This document shows, in pieces, positions 8,187 to 17,684 of a stretch of DNA of 64,000 nt. How positions within the stretch are numbered: the first letter of the stretch is position 1; each line of letters opens with the position of its first letter. The notes beneath the pieces are model-generated. The model was not told where the DNA came from. It worked only from the letters and a program-made list of their open reading frames with translations, and ran no database searches. Both the position numbers and the translations under genes were made by a program. Source of the DNA: Mycolicibacterium sp. YH-1 (GTDB lineage: Bacteria; Actinomycetota; Actinomycetes; Mycobacteriales; Mycobacteriaceae); NCBI RefSeq assembly GCF_022557175.1, contig NZ_CP092915.1:6758001-6822000 (forward strand), written 5' to 3'.

Positions 8187-9527
8187 TCAGCCCAGCGGTG
8201 TGACCCGCCGGCGCACCGTCAGACGCCCGCCGGACTTCGGCGTGTAGGCGACTCCGCGGGAGTGCGGCTTCTCGTCCGGCGCCGTTGTGGTCTCGATGGC
8301 GAAGTGACGCAACACCGTTCGCAACACGACGTCCATCTCGACGTTCGCGAAGACCGCGCCAACGCAGCGCCTGGTGCCGCCGCCGTACGGCATGAAAGCG
8401 AGCATCGACGGCTTGTTGTCGACGAAGCGCTGCGGATCGAACCGGTCGGCCTTGGCGAAGTCCTGCTCCCTGTGTTGCACCTTGTTGATCGCCACCGTGA
8501 CCGAATAACCCTGCGGGACAACCCACTCACCGAGCTGCACACTGGGCGCGTACACGTGCCGACCGGCGAAGTCGATGACGGTGCGCACCCGCTGAGTCTC
8601 CAGAATGGTGGCCTGGCGGTACTCGTTGTCGCCGGTGGCCGCCTCGGCCTCCAGCCTGGTGAGCACCTCGGGATGGCGGCTGATGCGCTCGAACACCCAG
8701 GCCAGGGTGGAGCCGGTGGTCTCGTGGCCAGCGGCAAGCAACGTCAGCAGCTCGTCGGCGATATCGCGCCGCGACATCGCCGAGCCGTCCTCGTAGGTAC
8801 TGCGCAGCAGTAGGGCCAGCACGTCGTCGCGGGTGTCGAAGTCGGGATCGGCCGTCACATCATCGATCAGCCGGTCGACGACCTCGTCGTACTGCCTGCG
8901 GTACTCGGCCAGGCGACCCCACGGGGTCAGACGACCATAGGTGCGCGACGGCACCGGCAGCACGGCCAACCGGGAGCCCAGCGTGACCCACGGCGGAATG
9001 ATCCGTCGCAGTTCGTCGAGGCGTTCCCCATCGGCGCCGAAGACGGCCCGCAGGATGGTGTTCAGCGTGATCCGCATCATCGGCTCGAGGGTCTCGAACT
9101 GCTCACCCTCGGGCCAGGACGCCGTCTCGCGCAGCGTCTCCTCCTCGAAGATCCGCTCGTAGTTCTTGATGCTCTTGCCGTGGAAGGGCGGGGTCAGAAG
9201 CTTGCGTCGACGACGGTGCTCGGAGCGGTCGAGGGCGAACACCGAGCCGGAGCCCAGCACCCGGCTGAGATTGGGCTGAATGTTGCCGACATCGTCTGTG
9301 TTGGCGGTGAAGAGCTGCTTGGCGACGGCTGGGTCGGCGACCACGACGGAGCGCCCGAACACCGGCAGCGTCATCGTGACGACGTCACCGTACTTGCGCG
9401 TCATCCGCTCGATGGTCCACGTCCGTGAGACCGCGTAGGCCAGGCCCTGGACGAACTTGGGTAGCCGCGGACCGGGCGGCAGGTTGATGACGGCAGTCGA
9501 TGCCTCGTTGATGGTCGCTTGGCTCAC
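8187..9527 (-). CDS. cyp138: Cytochrome P450, CYP138-like
   Basis: 446 residues from the GTG at 9527. P450 landmarks in order: an I-helix AGHETTGSTLAW, the K-helix ExxR in LETQRVRTVID, and the haem loop FMPYGGGTRRCVGAVFANVEM with the axial cysteine. The segment GNIQPNLSRVLGSGSVFALD and HRRRRKLLTPPFHGKS closely match my memory of M. tuberculosis CYP138. It uses NAD(P)H-derived electrons through ferredoxin partners to oxidise an unknown substrate. It is divergent from a TetR gene, with two copies of one palindrome between them, as Rv0136 and Rv0135c are arranged. Confidence 0.92.
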   Translation of the reverse strand: MSQATINEASTAVINLPPGPRLPKFVQGLAYAVSRTWTIERMTRKYGDVVTMTLPVFGRSVVVADPAVAKQLFTANTDDVGNIQPNLSRVLGSGSVFALDRSEHRRRRKLLTPPFHGKSIKNYERIFEEETLRETASWPEGEQFETLEPMMRITLNTILRAVFGADGERLDELRRIIPPWVTLGSRLAVLPVPSRTYGRLTPWGRLAEYRRQYDEVVDRLIDDVTADPDFDTRDDVLALLLRSTYEDGSAMSRRDIADELLTLLAAGHETTGSTLAWVFERISRHPEVLTRLEAEAATGDNEYRQATILETQRVRTVIDFAGRHVYAPSVQLGEWVVPQGYSVTVAINKVQHREQDFAKADRFDPQRFVDNKPSMLAFMPYGGGTRRCVGAVFANVEMDVVLRTVLRHFAIETTTAPDEKPHSRGVAYTPKSGGRLTVRRRVTPLG

Positions 9528-9546
9528 GCGAATCTCCAACCAGTCG

Positions 9547-9597
9547 CGGTACTGCGCTGTACCGAAGGTGTGTGAGGTACGGTACCGCCTGGTACCG
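9547..9597. promoter_or_regulatory. Twin TetR operators, CGGTAC-N6-GTACCG, in the cyp138/TetR divergent promoter
   Basis: The same interrupted palindrome occurs twice, at 9547-9564 and 9580-9597, start-to-start distance 33 bp (about three helical turns). The first is 20 bp before the P450 start, the second 29 bp before the TetR start. An extra GGTAC half-site lies at 9576-9580. This is the layout expected for a TetR protein repressing both itself and the P450. Confidence 0.8.
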
Positions 9598-9625
9598 CAC
9601 ATTCGCAAGGGTTGGAGGTGACGAT

Positions 9626-10240
9626 ATGGCGGCCACTCTGATGGAGCCCGACCCGACGAACACCCAGGGCTTCCGAAACCGACTCCTCGACGGCCTGATC
9701 TCCTCGATCGAGCACCGCGGCTACCGCGACACCACCGTCGCCGACATCGTCCGCGGCGCCAAGACCTCCAAGCGCACCTTCTACAGCGAGTTCGCCAGCA
9801 AGGAGGAGTGCTTCGTCGAACTGCTGCGGACCAACAACGATGAACTCATCGTCGACATCCGCACGGCGGTGAATCCGGAGGCCGACTGGCATGTCCAGAT
9901 CCACTCTGCGGCAACCGCATACGTCGACCACATCTCATCTCGCCCCGCAATCACGCTGAGCTGGATCCGGGAGGCGCCCGCGTTGGGCGCCGCAGCGCTT
10001 CCCCTGCACCGGGCCGCGATGGGCAGCCTCGTCGACATGCTCGTCGACCTGACCGACAGTCCCGGTTTCCGCCGTGCCGACCTCGAGCCAATCTCGCGTC
10101 CGTTGGCGCTGATCCTGTTGGGCGGTCTGCGCGAGCTGACCGCGCTGACCGTCGAGACCGGCAACGATCCACGGCAGATCCTCGAGCCTGCCGTCACCGC
10201 GGCGACGGCAATCCTGGGGCCGCGCGTCAGCCCAGCATGA
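9626..10240 (+). CDS. TetR family regulator of the adjacent P450
   Basis: 204 residues from the ATG at 9626, with GGAGGTG 5 bp before it. N-terminal HTH (about residues 15-60): NRLLDGLISSIEHRGYRDTTVADIVRGA then TSKRTFYSEFASKEECF, the usual TetR helix 2-4 pattern. The C-terminal domain binds an unknown ligand. It is divergent from cyp138 and very likely the protein that binds the twin palindromes. By position it corresponds to Rv0135c of M. tuberculosis (recollection). The 3' end overlaps the convergent TetR gene by 14 bp. Confidence 0.92.
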   Translation: MAATLMEPDPTNTQGFRNRLLDGLISSIEHRGYRDTTVADIVRGAKTSKRTFYSEFASKEECFVELLRTNNDELIVDIRTAVNPEADWHVQIHSAATAYVDHISSRPAITLSWIREAPALGAAALPLHRAAMGSLVDMLVDLTDSPGFRRADLEPISRPLALILLGGLRELTALTVETGNDPRQILEPAVTAATAILGPRVSPA

Positions 10241-10796
10241 GGCGGGCGGACTTCTCGAGCCGCTGCGCGATGTCGGCGTAGGACGCGTATCCCATGCCTG
10301 CCCGCACCAGGGCACCCGAATAGAGCATCTCCAGCGAATCGATCACGTCGGGATCGGTGTCCGGGGCCAGCGCTGCCGCCAGCCGGTCGCGGATGTCGCG
10401 GCCGATGCGCTGACGCAACGCCTCGACATCCGGATCGCGGCCCAGCAGCGCGGTGGTCACCGCGCCGGCGAACTCCGGTTCATCGGCCATCAGGAGCGCG
10501 ATGTGGCTCAGCACGTCGACCACGCGGGACGCCGCGTCCTCCGAGTCGTGCGGAACGGGCGGGGACGAGACTAGGCGTCGCCAGAAGACCTCGGCAACGA
10601 GGTGTTCCTTGGATGAGAAGTATGTGTACGCGGTCGCGGCACCGACGCCCGCCTCGGCGGCCACGCGCCGGACCGTCAGACCCGTGAATCCCTCGCGCTT
10701 GAGCAACTCGACCGCGGCCTTACCCAGGCGATCGACAGTGTCGGCCTGCTTGGCGGTCAGTCGGCGCCGAGTCGACTCCAAAGCCGGATCGGACAC
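10227..10796 (-). CDS. TetR family transcriptional regulator
   Basis: 189 residues from the GTG at 10796; the upstream frame to 10925 overlaps the divergent methyltransferase and is rejected. HTH: LGKAAVELLKREGFTGLTVRRVAAEAGVGAATAYTYFSSKEHL (a textbook TetR DNA-binding domain). The ligand-binding domain is short and helical. Divergent from the methyltransferase at 10849 with only 52 bp between starts, so control of that gene or of itself is plausible. Target otherwise unknown. Confidence 0.9.
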   Translation of the reverse strand: MSDPALESTRRRLTAKQADTVDRLGKAAVELLKREGFTGLTVRRVAAEAGVGAATAYTYFSSKEHLVAEVFWRRLVSSPPVPHDSEDAASRVVDVLSHIALLMADEPEFAGAVTTALLGRDPDVEALRQRIGRDIRDRLAAALAPDTDPDVIDSLEMLYSGALVRAGMGYASYADIAQRLEKSARLMLG

Positions 10797-10839
10797 GTGT
10801 CTGGACGCTACTACAACCCGGGTGGACCAGCAACGGTAG

Positions 10840-11511
<672 letters not shown>

Positions 11512-11530
11512 CCCTCCCGCCTGCGCGCCG

Positions 11531-11581
11531 TTTGTGAAACTGACGACGCGAAACCCACTGAGACGTCGCAGGATTCACAAA
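11531..11581. terminator. Inverted repeat between convergent genes
   Basis: TTTGTGAA at 11531-11538 is perfectly complementary to TTCACAAA at 11574-11581, with a 35-nt loop. It sits in the 92-bp gap between two convergent genes, so a bidirectional terminator or an intergenic palindromic element is possible. There is no U-tract. The loop is long for a classical terminator, so confidence is modest. Confidence 0.4.
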
Positions 11582-11603
11582 TGGGCGTAGCGACAGGCGC
11601 TGA

Positions 11604-12683
11604 CTAGCGCCGGGTCACGCAGGCGCAGTCGAACTCGCTCTCCAAGCCGCGCGGCAGGTCGTCGGCACGGAAGATCCCGCTGCCGGCGGTGGTCGACGAC
11701 AAGGCATCGGCGGCCAGGATCATGGCGGCACCCGTCCAGGTCGTCCGCTCCACCGGCCAGCGCTTACCGTCGGCGAACACCAGACCTGTCCAGTACGAAC
11801 CGTCGGTCTCGCGCAGATGGTGCATCGCCGCGAACTGTTGGTGCGCGCGCACCGAGTCGCCCATGGCGTCCAGCGCCATCACGAACTCGCAGGTCTCGGC
11901 GCCGGTCACCCACGGCCTGTGGTCGATGCAGCGAATCCCGAGGCCCGGCACCACGAACTCATCCCACCGGGCGTCGATACGCGCGCGGGCGGCCTCGCCC
12001 CGGATCGCTCCACCGAGCACCGGGTAGTACCACTCCATGGAGTGGGTGTCCTTGGCCAGGAACAGCTCCGGATGCTCGGCGATGGCGTGGCCGAGTGCAC
12101 CGACCGCGACCTCCCACTCGGGCTGCGGCTCGTCGAGGTAGTTCGCCAGCGCGATCGCGCACCGCATCGCGTGGTGGATGCTGGCACAACCGGTCAGCAA
12201 TGCCTCCTGGATGATTCCGGAAGGACTTGCGGCCCAGGCGATCTCGCCACCGTCCAGCTGCAGCGTCAGGACGAAGTCGATGGCCCGGCTCACGACGGGC
12301 CACATGGTCTCGGCGAAGCCCCGGTCCTGGGTGATCAGCACGTGGTGCCAGACGCCGGTGGCGACGTACGCGCAGAAGTTGCTGTCGCTGTTGGCATCCT
12401 CGATGACACCGTTGCGGAACTGAATGGGCCACGATCCGTCCGCACGCTGCGTGGCCCTGCACCACTCGTAGGCGGCGCGGGCAGGTTCCCACAGCCCGGC
12501 GACGGTGAGGGCCATCGCGTTCTCGACGTGGTCCCAGGGATCGGTGTGACCACCGTCGAACCAGGGCAGTGCGCCGGTCGACTCCTGGGTGGCGGCGATG
12601 GACTCGGCGGTCTGCAGGCACTGATCAGGAGTCAGAACGCCTGCGACGCCTGGAATTTCGTGGCTGTGCTTAGGACTTCTCAC
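11604..12683 (-). CDS. Prenyltransferase/terpenoid-cyclase-like (alpha/alpha barrel) protein
   Basis: 359 residues if the GTG at 12683 is used; a TTG two codons earlier is also possible. Both overlap the stop of the methyltransferase upstream. The sequence is built of helical hairpins with aromatic/acidic motifs: TGALPWFDGGHTDPWDHVENAMAL, TQRADGSWPIQF, TDGSYWTGLVF. The QxxDGSW repeats recall the QW motifs of squalene-cyclase and prenyltransferase barrels, and glycoside hydrolases of (alpha/alpha)6 fold look similar. In this cluster a role in modifying a lipid-linked or glycosylated compound is an inference. Ends FDCACVTRR. Confidence 0.8.
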   Translation of the reverse strand: MRSPKHSHEIPGVAGVLTPDQCLQTAESIAATQESTGALPWFDGGHTDPWDHVENAMALTVAGLWEPARAAYEWCRATQRADGSWPIQFRNGVIEDANSDSNFCAYVATGVWHHVLITQDRGFAETMWPVVSRAIDFVLTLQLDGGEIAWAASPSGIIQEALLTGCASIHHAMRCAIALANYLDEPQPEWEVAVGALGHAIAEHPELFLAKDTHSMEWYYPVLGGAIRGEAARARIDARWDEFVVPGLGIRCIDHRPWVTGAETCEFVMALDAMGDSVRAHQQFAAMHHLRETDGSYWTGLVFADGKRWPVERTTWTGAAMILAADALSSTTAGSGIFRADDLPRGLESEFDCACVTRR

Positions 12684-13401
12684 TGGCAATCACCGGCTTA
12701 CGGAAGTACAGCGCGACGCTCTTGCCGATCAGCGGATTCAGCAGCGCCTCGGCATTTCGGGTTAGCCACGGCCGCGACATCATGTCCCACACCAGCAGCT
12801 TGTGATAGGCAGCGACGGCGGGGTGGTTCGGCTTCTCCACGCCCACAGCGCATTTCAGCCACCAGAACGGCGAGTGCAGCGCGTGAGCGTGGTGACTGTG
12901 GTCGAACTCCAGGCCGCGGGCCGCGATCTTGGCGTGCAGCTCATCGGCCCGATAGATGCGGATGTGGCCGCCCTCGTTGGCGTGGTACTCGTCAGACAGC
13001 AGCCAGCAGACCTTCTCGGGCAGCCAGCGCGGCACGGTGACGGCGAGCCGGCCGCCCGGCTTGAGCACACGGACCAGCTCGTCGATGGCGCGGTCGTCCT
13101 CGGGGACGTGCTCGAGGATCTCCGACGCCATGACGCAGTCGAATGTGCCGTCGGCGTAGGGCAGTTCGAGCGCATCGCCCTTGACCGCCTCCGCCTTGGC
13201 CGATGCGGGCGCCTCACCCTGCTCCTGCATGGCCTGCAGAATGGCGTCGACATCGTTGAGGTCTTCAGCACTCTGGTCGAACGCGATAACGTCCGCGCCC
13301 CTGCGGAACGCCTCGAACGAGTGTCTGCCCGCACCGCAGCCGACATCAATGACGCTGGTGCCCGGGCCCACGCCAAGCCTGTCGAAGTCGACGGTCAGCA
13401 T
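12670..13401 (-). CDS. Class I SAM-dependent methyltransferase (Methyltransf_11)
   Basis: 243 residues from the ATG at 13401, which overlaps the glycosyltransferase stop by 7 nt. The SAM site VIDVGCGAGRHSFEAFRRG is followed by VIAFDQS and, after GDALELPYADGTFDCVMASEILEHV, the motif II/III region and LKPGGRLAVTVPRW. The C-terminal third (residues about 165-243) is helical with YHANEGGHIRIYRADEL. Substrate unknown, but translational coupling on both sides ties it to the glycosyltransferase and barrel protein. Confidence 0.9.
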   Translation of the reverse strand: MLTVDFDRLGVGPGTSVIDVGCGAGRHSFEAFRRGADVIAFDQSAEDLNDVDAILQAMQEQGEAPASAKAEAVKGDALELPYADGTFDCVMASEILEHVPEDDRAIDELVRVLKPGGRLAVTVPRWLPEKVCWLLSDEYHANEGGHIRIYRADELHAKIAARGLEFDHSHHAHALHSPFWWLKCAVGVEKPNHPAVAAYHKLLVWDMMSRPWLTRNAEALLNPLIGKSVALYFRKPVIASEKS

Positions 13402-14654
13402 GCGCCTGCCTTCCTCTGCCCACCACGTTGAGTTCGCTCGCACGCCCGCTCGTACACGGCGACGGTCTGTGCAGCCACGGATTCCCAGCTGAATACCTCG
13501 ACGGCCCTGGTGCGACCCGCGGCACCGAGGCGCCGCAGTTCGAGCGGCGAGTCGAGCAGTGTGCCCAGCACATTGGTCAGGTCGTCGACATCGCCCGGGT
13601 TGACCAACCGCGCGCACTCGCCGTCGGGCCCCAGGACCTCCGGCAGCGCACCCGCGCGGCTCGCGACGATGGGCGTACCGCTGGCCATCGCCTCGACGGC
13701 CGGCAGCGAGAAGCCCTCATACAGCGACGGGATGCAGGCAACCTCGGCCGAGGCCAGCAGGCTGGCGAGCGCGGCGTCGGACAACCCACTCGAGCTGTGC
13801 ACGATATCGGAGATGCCCAGCTCGGCGATCAGCTTCTCGGTCGGGCCGTTGGGCTCGAGCTTCGAGACGAGCTGAACGTCGAGGTCACGCTCAACGCGCA
13901 GCCGTGCCACGGCGTGCAGCAGGTGGCTGACGCCCTTGAGTGGCACGTCGGCGCTGGCGATCGCGATGATCCGGTTGCGCACCCGATCACCCGCGGGCTT
14001 GAACAGCTCGGTGTCCACACCGAGCGGAACCACCTGCAGCTGATCGAGCGAGACGCCGAAGTCCGCCGCGATGTCGGCTGCCGAGGTCGATGAGACGGTG
14101 AGCAGCTCCGGGATCCGGCGAGCCACCCGCTTCTGCATCTCGGCGAACCCGTACCACCTGCGCACCAACGGCTTTCGCCACCACTTGGCGGCTGCGACGT
14201 CGACCACGCGGTCGCGCGTGATCGGATGGTGCACGGTGGCGACGACCGGCAGGCCCGTGGCGACGATCTTCAGCAGCCCGTCGCCAAGGCTCTGGTTGTC
14301 GTGCACGACGTCGAACTCGTCGCGACGCTCGGCGAGGATACGCGCCATCCGCAGACAGAAGGTCTTGGGCTCGGGGAAGGCGGCGGTCCAGGTGGACAGC
14401 AGCTCGAGCAGATCGATCCGATCGTGAATCTCGCTGGGCCGCGGGATGCGGAACGGATCCGGCTCCCGGTAGAGGTCCACGCTGGGCACCTCGGTGAGCC
14501 GCACCCGGGGGTCGAGTCCCTCGGGGTAGGGCGGGCCGGAGAACAACTCGACGTCGTGACCGAGTTCAACGAGGCCGCGACTGAGGTGCCGGACATACAC
14601 ACCCTGGCCGCCACAATGCGTCTTGCTCCGATAGGAAAGCAGGGCGATCCGCAT
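13395..14654 (-). CDS. Glycosyltransferase family 4 (GT-B)
   Basis: 419 residues from the ATG at 14654; an upstream in-frame start at 14744 is ignored because the fold begins with MRIALLSYRSKTHCGGQGVYVRHLSRGL, the typical GT4 N-terminus. The second Rossmann domain carries IIAIASADVPLKGVSHLLHA and the donor site in SLYEGFSLPAVEAMASGTPIVASRAGALPEVLG, with the EGFSLPAVEA retaining-GT motif. It transfers a sugar from a nucleotide-sugar (retaining) to an unknown acceptor, probably at the membrane face. First gene of the three-gene operon, preceded by TATAGTTTGACTAGCTAGT (14709-14727). Confidence 0.92.
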   Translation of the reverse strand: MRIALLSYRSKTHCGGQGVYVRHLSRGLVELGHDVELFSGPPYPEGLDPRVRLTEVPSVDLYREPDPFRIPRPSEIHDRIDLLELLSTWTAAFPEPKTFCLRMARILAERRDEFDVVHDNQSLGDGLLKIVATGLPVVATVHHPITRDRVVDVAAAKWWRKPLVRRWYGFAEMQKRVARRIPELLTVSSTSAADIAADFGVSLDQLQVVPLGVDTELFKPAGDRVRNRIIAIASADVPLKGVSHLLHAVARLRVERDLDVQLVSKLEPNGPTEKLIAELGISDIVHSSSGLSDAALASLLASAEVACIPSLYEGFSLPAVEAMASGTPIVASRAGALPEVLGPDGECARLVNPGDVDDLTNVLGTLLDSPLELRRLGAAGRTRAVEVFSWESVAAQTVAVYERACERTQRGGQRKAGAC

Positions 14655-14774
14655 GGTCAATTCACCGCGGCCAGAGTCGGCGTAAGGGCTCTGGACATGT
14701 GTCCAGACTATAGTTTGACTAGCTAGTGACCGCAATGTGGCCACCTTGGCCGGCCCCTGCGACCGGCGCTCGCA

Positions 14775-15230
14775 CTACGCGGGAGGGAACCCTCCGGTGG
14801 CGATCGGACCCCATCGCGTCGGCGTCACACGGATCAGGCACTTGCCCTGGACGACCATCGCCTGGCGGTATTCGTCCCAGTCCGAGTGCTCGCCCGCGAC
14901 GGCGCGGAAGTACTCGACCAGACCGTCCACGGCCTCGGGCACGTTGATGACCTCGGCATCGCCGTCGACCTGGACGTATGGCCCGTTGAACTCATCGGAC
15001 AGCACCGTGATGCTGGCGCGGCGATCACGGCGCAGGTTCACCGACTTGGCCCGCTGCGGATAGCTCGCCACCACGATCCGGCCCTCTCCGTCGACGCCTC
15101 CGGTGACAGGCGAACTCTGCAGTGAACCGTCGGCCCGGTAGGTGGTCAGCACCATGTGATGGCGGGTCCGGACGAAGTCGAGCATCTCGGAGCGGGCGAC
15201 AACGTCAGCCGTGGCGTACTTGCGAGCCAT
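14775..15230 (-). CDS. PPOX-class F420-dependent oxidoreductase (Rv1155-like)
   Basis: 151 residues, ATG preceded by GGAGG. It is a split-barrel flavin-binding fold: FVRTRHHMVLTTYRADGSLQSSPVTGGVDGEGRIVVAS and KSVNLRRDRRASITVLSDEF are typical of the mycobacterial F420-binding branch, which includes Rv1155 and Rv2074. Expected to use F420H2 to reduce an unknown substrate; flavin or haem-type ligands cannot be excluded. Single gene. Confidence 0.87.
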   Translation of the reverse strand: MARKYATADVVARSEMLDFVRTRHHMVLTTYRADGSLQSSPVTGGVDGEGRIVVASYPQRAKSVNLRRDRRASITVLSDEFNGPYVQVDGDAEVINVPEAVDGLVEYFRAVAGEHSDWDEYRQAMVVQGKCLIRVTPTRWGPIATGGFPPA

Positions 15231-15261
15231 GCCTCCAACGTACTGACGTGCGCTATTTCCG

Positions 15262-15564
15262 CTACTTGCGCTTCAACGTCCAGGCGGGCACCCAGTGCGT
15301 GACGGCCCTGCGATCCGCGCCGTAGGCGACGTCATAGGTCACCCATCCCCACCAGTGGCCCTGCTCGCACAGTCCCCAACACGTCAGCATTCCCTCGACG
15401 ATGGCGTGCATCTGCAGGCCCGCCGGGTGGTAGCCGCCGGCGCGATGCGGCTCGCGCGGGAACACCGTGGCGAGATCGATCAGAACCGGCATGGGCGGAT
15501 CCACCCGGCGAAACGTCGCCGGCTGCGGCTGACCGTTGTGCCCGATCGACTGCAGCTGCCCCAT
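15262..15564 (-). CDS. Conserved hypothetical protein, tryptophan-rich
   Basis: 100 residues from ATG. I do not recognise the family. No signal peptide or membrane segment. The C-terminal half is rich in aromatic residues (CWGLCEQGHWWGWVTYDVAY and THWVPAWTLK), and two cysteines sit four residues apart. It starts 7 bp after the stop of the C39-like gene, so the two are probably one operon. Coding support comes from the clean frame and the tight spacing. Confidence 0.7.
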   Translation of the reverse strand: MGQLQSIGHNGQPQPATFRRVDPPMPVLIDLATVFPREPHRAGGYHPAGLQMHAIVEGMLTCWGLCEQGHWWGWVTYDVAYGADRRAVTHWVPAWTLKRK

Positions 15565-15571
15565 TGTTCGA

Positions 15572-16108
15572 TCATACGTTCGAATTGAGGTCCGATGGCA
15601 GCACGAACGTGAACGCCCGCCGGAAACCCAAACCGGTCAGCCGGCCGGCGCGCACCGCGCCCACCGACGTCGTCCTGACCTCGCCCGAGGACGGTTCGTA
15701 GCAGCGCAGACGCTCCCCCGACGCCTCGACGATCAGCACCCAGTGCCTCGGGATGACGTTACCGACGAGCATGGCTACGGGACGCTCCTGCGCGACGGCG
15801 GCCAGCACGTCGGCCATCGCGTCGCGTCGACCCCACAGCCCGTGGCACAGACGCCACCGATAGGGCACGCCGCGACCGGCGCCCTGCGCACTGATCGCCC
15901 TGGCCATGCCCATCGGGGTGGTGCCGAGCGCCCGCGGCCAGACCGTATTGATTCGCCCGTGCACGCGGCCCTGCTCCCTGGCGAACCACGCGGGCGCCAC
16001 CAGTTCGCGGCGATACGCCGGGTCCAGCAGCGCACCCGCCACCACGGCGACGGCAGGACCGCATGAGACGCCGTCGCGCTGCCGCAGGCGCAGAGCCGCG
16101 AGCTTCAC
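15572..16108 (-). CDS. C39-like / papain-fold cysteine protein
   Basis: 178 residues from the GTG at 16108. An ATG at 16195 is possible but would overlap the divergent acyl-CoA dehydrogenase start. The N-terminal QRDGVSCGPAVAVVAGAL resembles the Gln...Cys-Gly active-site helix of papain-like and C39 peptidases. Further on PRHWVLIVEASGERLRCYEPSSGEV supplies a His followed by an acidic turn, the usual second half of that triad. No secretion signal or ABC domain is present, so this is not a bacteriocin exporter. A peptidase or transglutaminase-like activity is inferred from motif order only. Confidence 0.68.
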   Translation of the reverse strand: MKLAALRLRQRDGVSCGPAVAVVAGALLDPAYRRELVAPAWFAREQGRVHGRINTVWPRALGTTPMGMARAISAQGAGRGVPYRWRLCHGLWGRRDAMADVLAAVAQERPVAMLVGNVIPRHWVLIVEASGERLRCYEPSSGEVRTTSVGAVRAGRLTGLGFRRAFTFVLPSDLNSNV

Positions 16109-16193
16109 GATGCCCAGGCTAGGCCGATCGGGATTCCCGTCACCCAGATATGGGTATCGGTGAACACATGTCCGCTGGAACGCCGGGTCGGCC

Positions 16194-17594
16194 ATGAGCC
16201 TCGACTTCACGCCGACCATCGCGCAGCACGATCTGGCCCGCCGCACGCACGAGTTCGCCGAGCAGGTGATTCGGCCTGTGGCACGGGACTACGACCAGCG
16301 CCAGGAGTTTCCCTGGCCGGTGCTGGAGGAGGCCGCCGAGCGCGGCTTCTACAGTCCACTGTTCTATCGCGACCTGATCGGCGACCCGAGCGGACTCTCG
16401 CTGCCGATGTTCATGGAGGAGCTGTTCTGGGGCTGCGCGGGGATCGGGCTGGCGATCGTCATGCCCGCGTTGGCGCTGTCAGCGATCGGACAGTCCGCGA
16501 CGCCCGAACAGATGCTGCAGTGGGCCCCGGAGTGCTTCGGGTCGCGCGGCGACCTCAAGCTCGCCGCGCTGGCCATCTCCGAACCTGAGGGCGGCAGCGA
16601 CGTGCGCAACCTGCGCACCCGGGCTCGACGCGCTGGCCCCGAGCGGGACGCGGACTGGATCATCGACGGCAGGAAGATGTGGATCGGCAACGGCGGAATC
16701 GCCAACGTGCACGTCGTCAACGCCGTGGTCGACGACGACCTCGGCCATCGCGGGCAGGCACTGTTCGTGGTGCCCGGCGGCACACCCGGTCTGGAGATGG
16801 TGCGCAAGCTCGACAAGCTGGGCTGCCGCGCCTCGCACACCGCCGAGCTCAGGTTCGAGGGTGTCCGGGTGCCTGCAGACAACCTGCTCGGCGGGCCGGA
16901 CAAGCTCGAGTACAAGCTGGCCAAGGCCCGAGAGGTGGTCGCCGGGGCCAAGCACTCCGGTTCGGCCACCATGGGCACGTTCGAGCAGACCCGCCCGATG
17001 GTCGCGGCCCAGGCCCTTGGAATCGCCAGGGCCGCACTGGAATACGCCACCGAGTACGCCAACGGGCGGGAAGCCTTCGGCGCGCCCATCATCGACAACC
17101 AGGGCATCGCGTTTCCGCTGGCCGATTTGGCAACCAAGGTCGACGCCGCCCGCCTGCTCACGTGGCGGGCCTCGTGGATGGCCGCCACGGGTGTGCCACT
17201 CGAACGCGGCGAGGGCTCGATGGCCAAGCTCGCCGCGAGCGAGGTGGCGGTCGAGGCCACCGAACGCGCCATCCAGACCCTCGGCGGCTGGGGCTACATC
17301 ACCGACCACCCCGTCGAGAAGTGGTACCGCGACGCCAAGCTGTACACGATCTTCGAGGGCACCAGCGAGATCCAGCGCATCGTCATCTCCAACGCGCTGG
17401 GCGCCGCCGCCGGCAAGCCCCCGCTGCACATCGAACTCGAGCCGACCGGCGGCCCGCTCAACGCGGCGTTCGGTCGCGGCACCCCCGCGCGCACCTGGGC
17501 GGCCAATGCCGCCCTGGACATGCGGGACAAGGTGCCGGGTCCCGTGATGAACCTGGCGATGAAGGTGCTGCGGCCACCCAGGAAGAGCCGATGA
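16194..17594 (+). CDS. Acyl-CoA dehydrogenase
   Basis: 466 residues from ATG. All three ACAD domains are present: helical N-terminus, the beta domain with LAALAISEPEGGSDVRNLRT and DWIIDGRKMWIGNGG, and the C-terminal helical domain with GGWGYITDHPVEKWYRDAKLYTIFEGTSEIQRIVISN. The Glu of FEGTSEI is the catalytic base position of the short/medium-chain group. FAD-dependent alpha-beta oxidation of an acyl-CoA, chain length unknown. About 70 C-terminal residues beyond FEGTSEIQ exceed the usual length. Divergent from the C39-like gene. Confidence 0.93.
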   Translation: MSLDFTPTIAQHDLARRTHEFAEQVIRPVARDYDQRQEFPWPVLEEAAERGFYSPLFYRDLIGDPSGLSLPMFMEELFWGCAGIGLAIVMPALALSAIGQSATPEQMLQWAPECFGSRGDLKLAALAISEPEGGSDVRNLRTRARRAGPERDADWIIDGRKMWIGNGGIANVHVVNAVVDDDLGHRGQALFVVPGGTPGLEMVRKLDKLGCRASHTAELRFEGVRVPADNLLGGPDKLEYKLAKAREVVAGAKHSGSATMGTFEQTRPMVAAQALGIARAALEYATEYANGREAFGAPIIDNQGIAFPLADLATKVDAARLLTWRASWMAATGVPLERGEGSMAKLAASEVAVEATERAIQTLGGWGYITDHPVEKWYRDAKLYTIFEGTSEIQRIVISNALGAAAGKPPLHIELEPTGGPLNAAFGRGTPARTWAANAALDMRDKVPGPVMNLAMKVLRPPRKSR

Positions 17595-17684
17595 TGCGGT
17601 ACCCCTGGTCACGCATACCGGATTCTGGCAACATTACCGGCGAGTAGGTTCGGCTCGCCGAACACGATTGAGGTGGGGATTTCG

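Noticed and set aside
14718..14727. ACTAGCTAGT before the GT4 gene, similar to ACTAGCTAAG at 59206
   Set aside because: A shared 8-mer of CTAG type could be chance; no further symmetry or common function links the two promoters.
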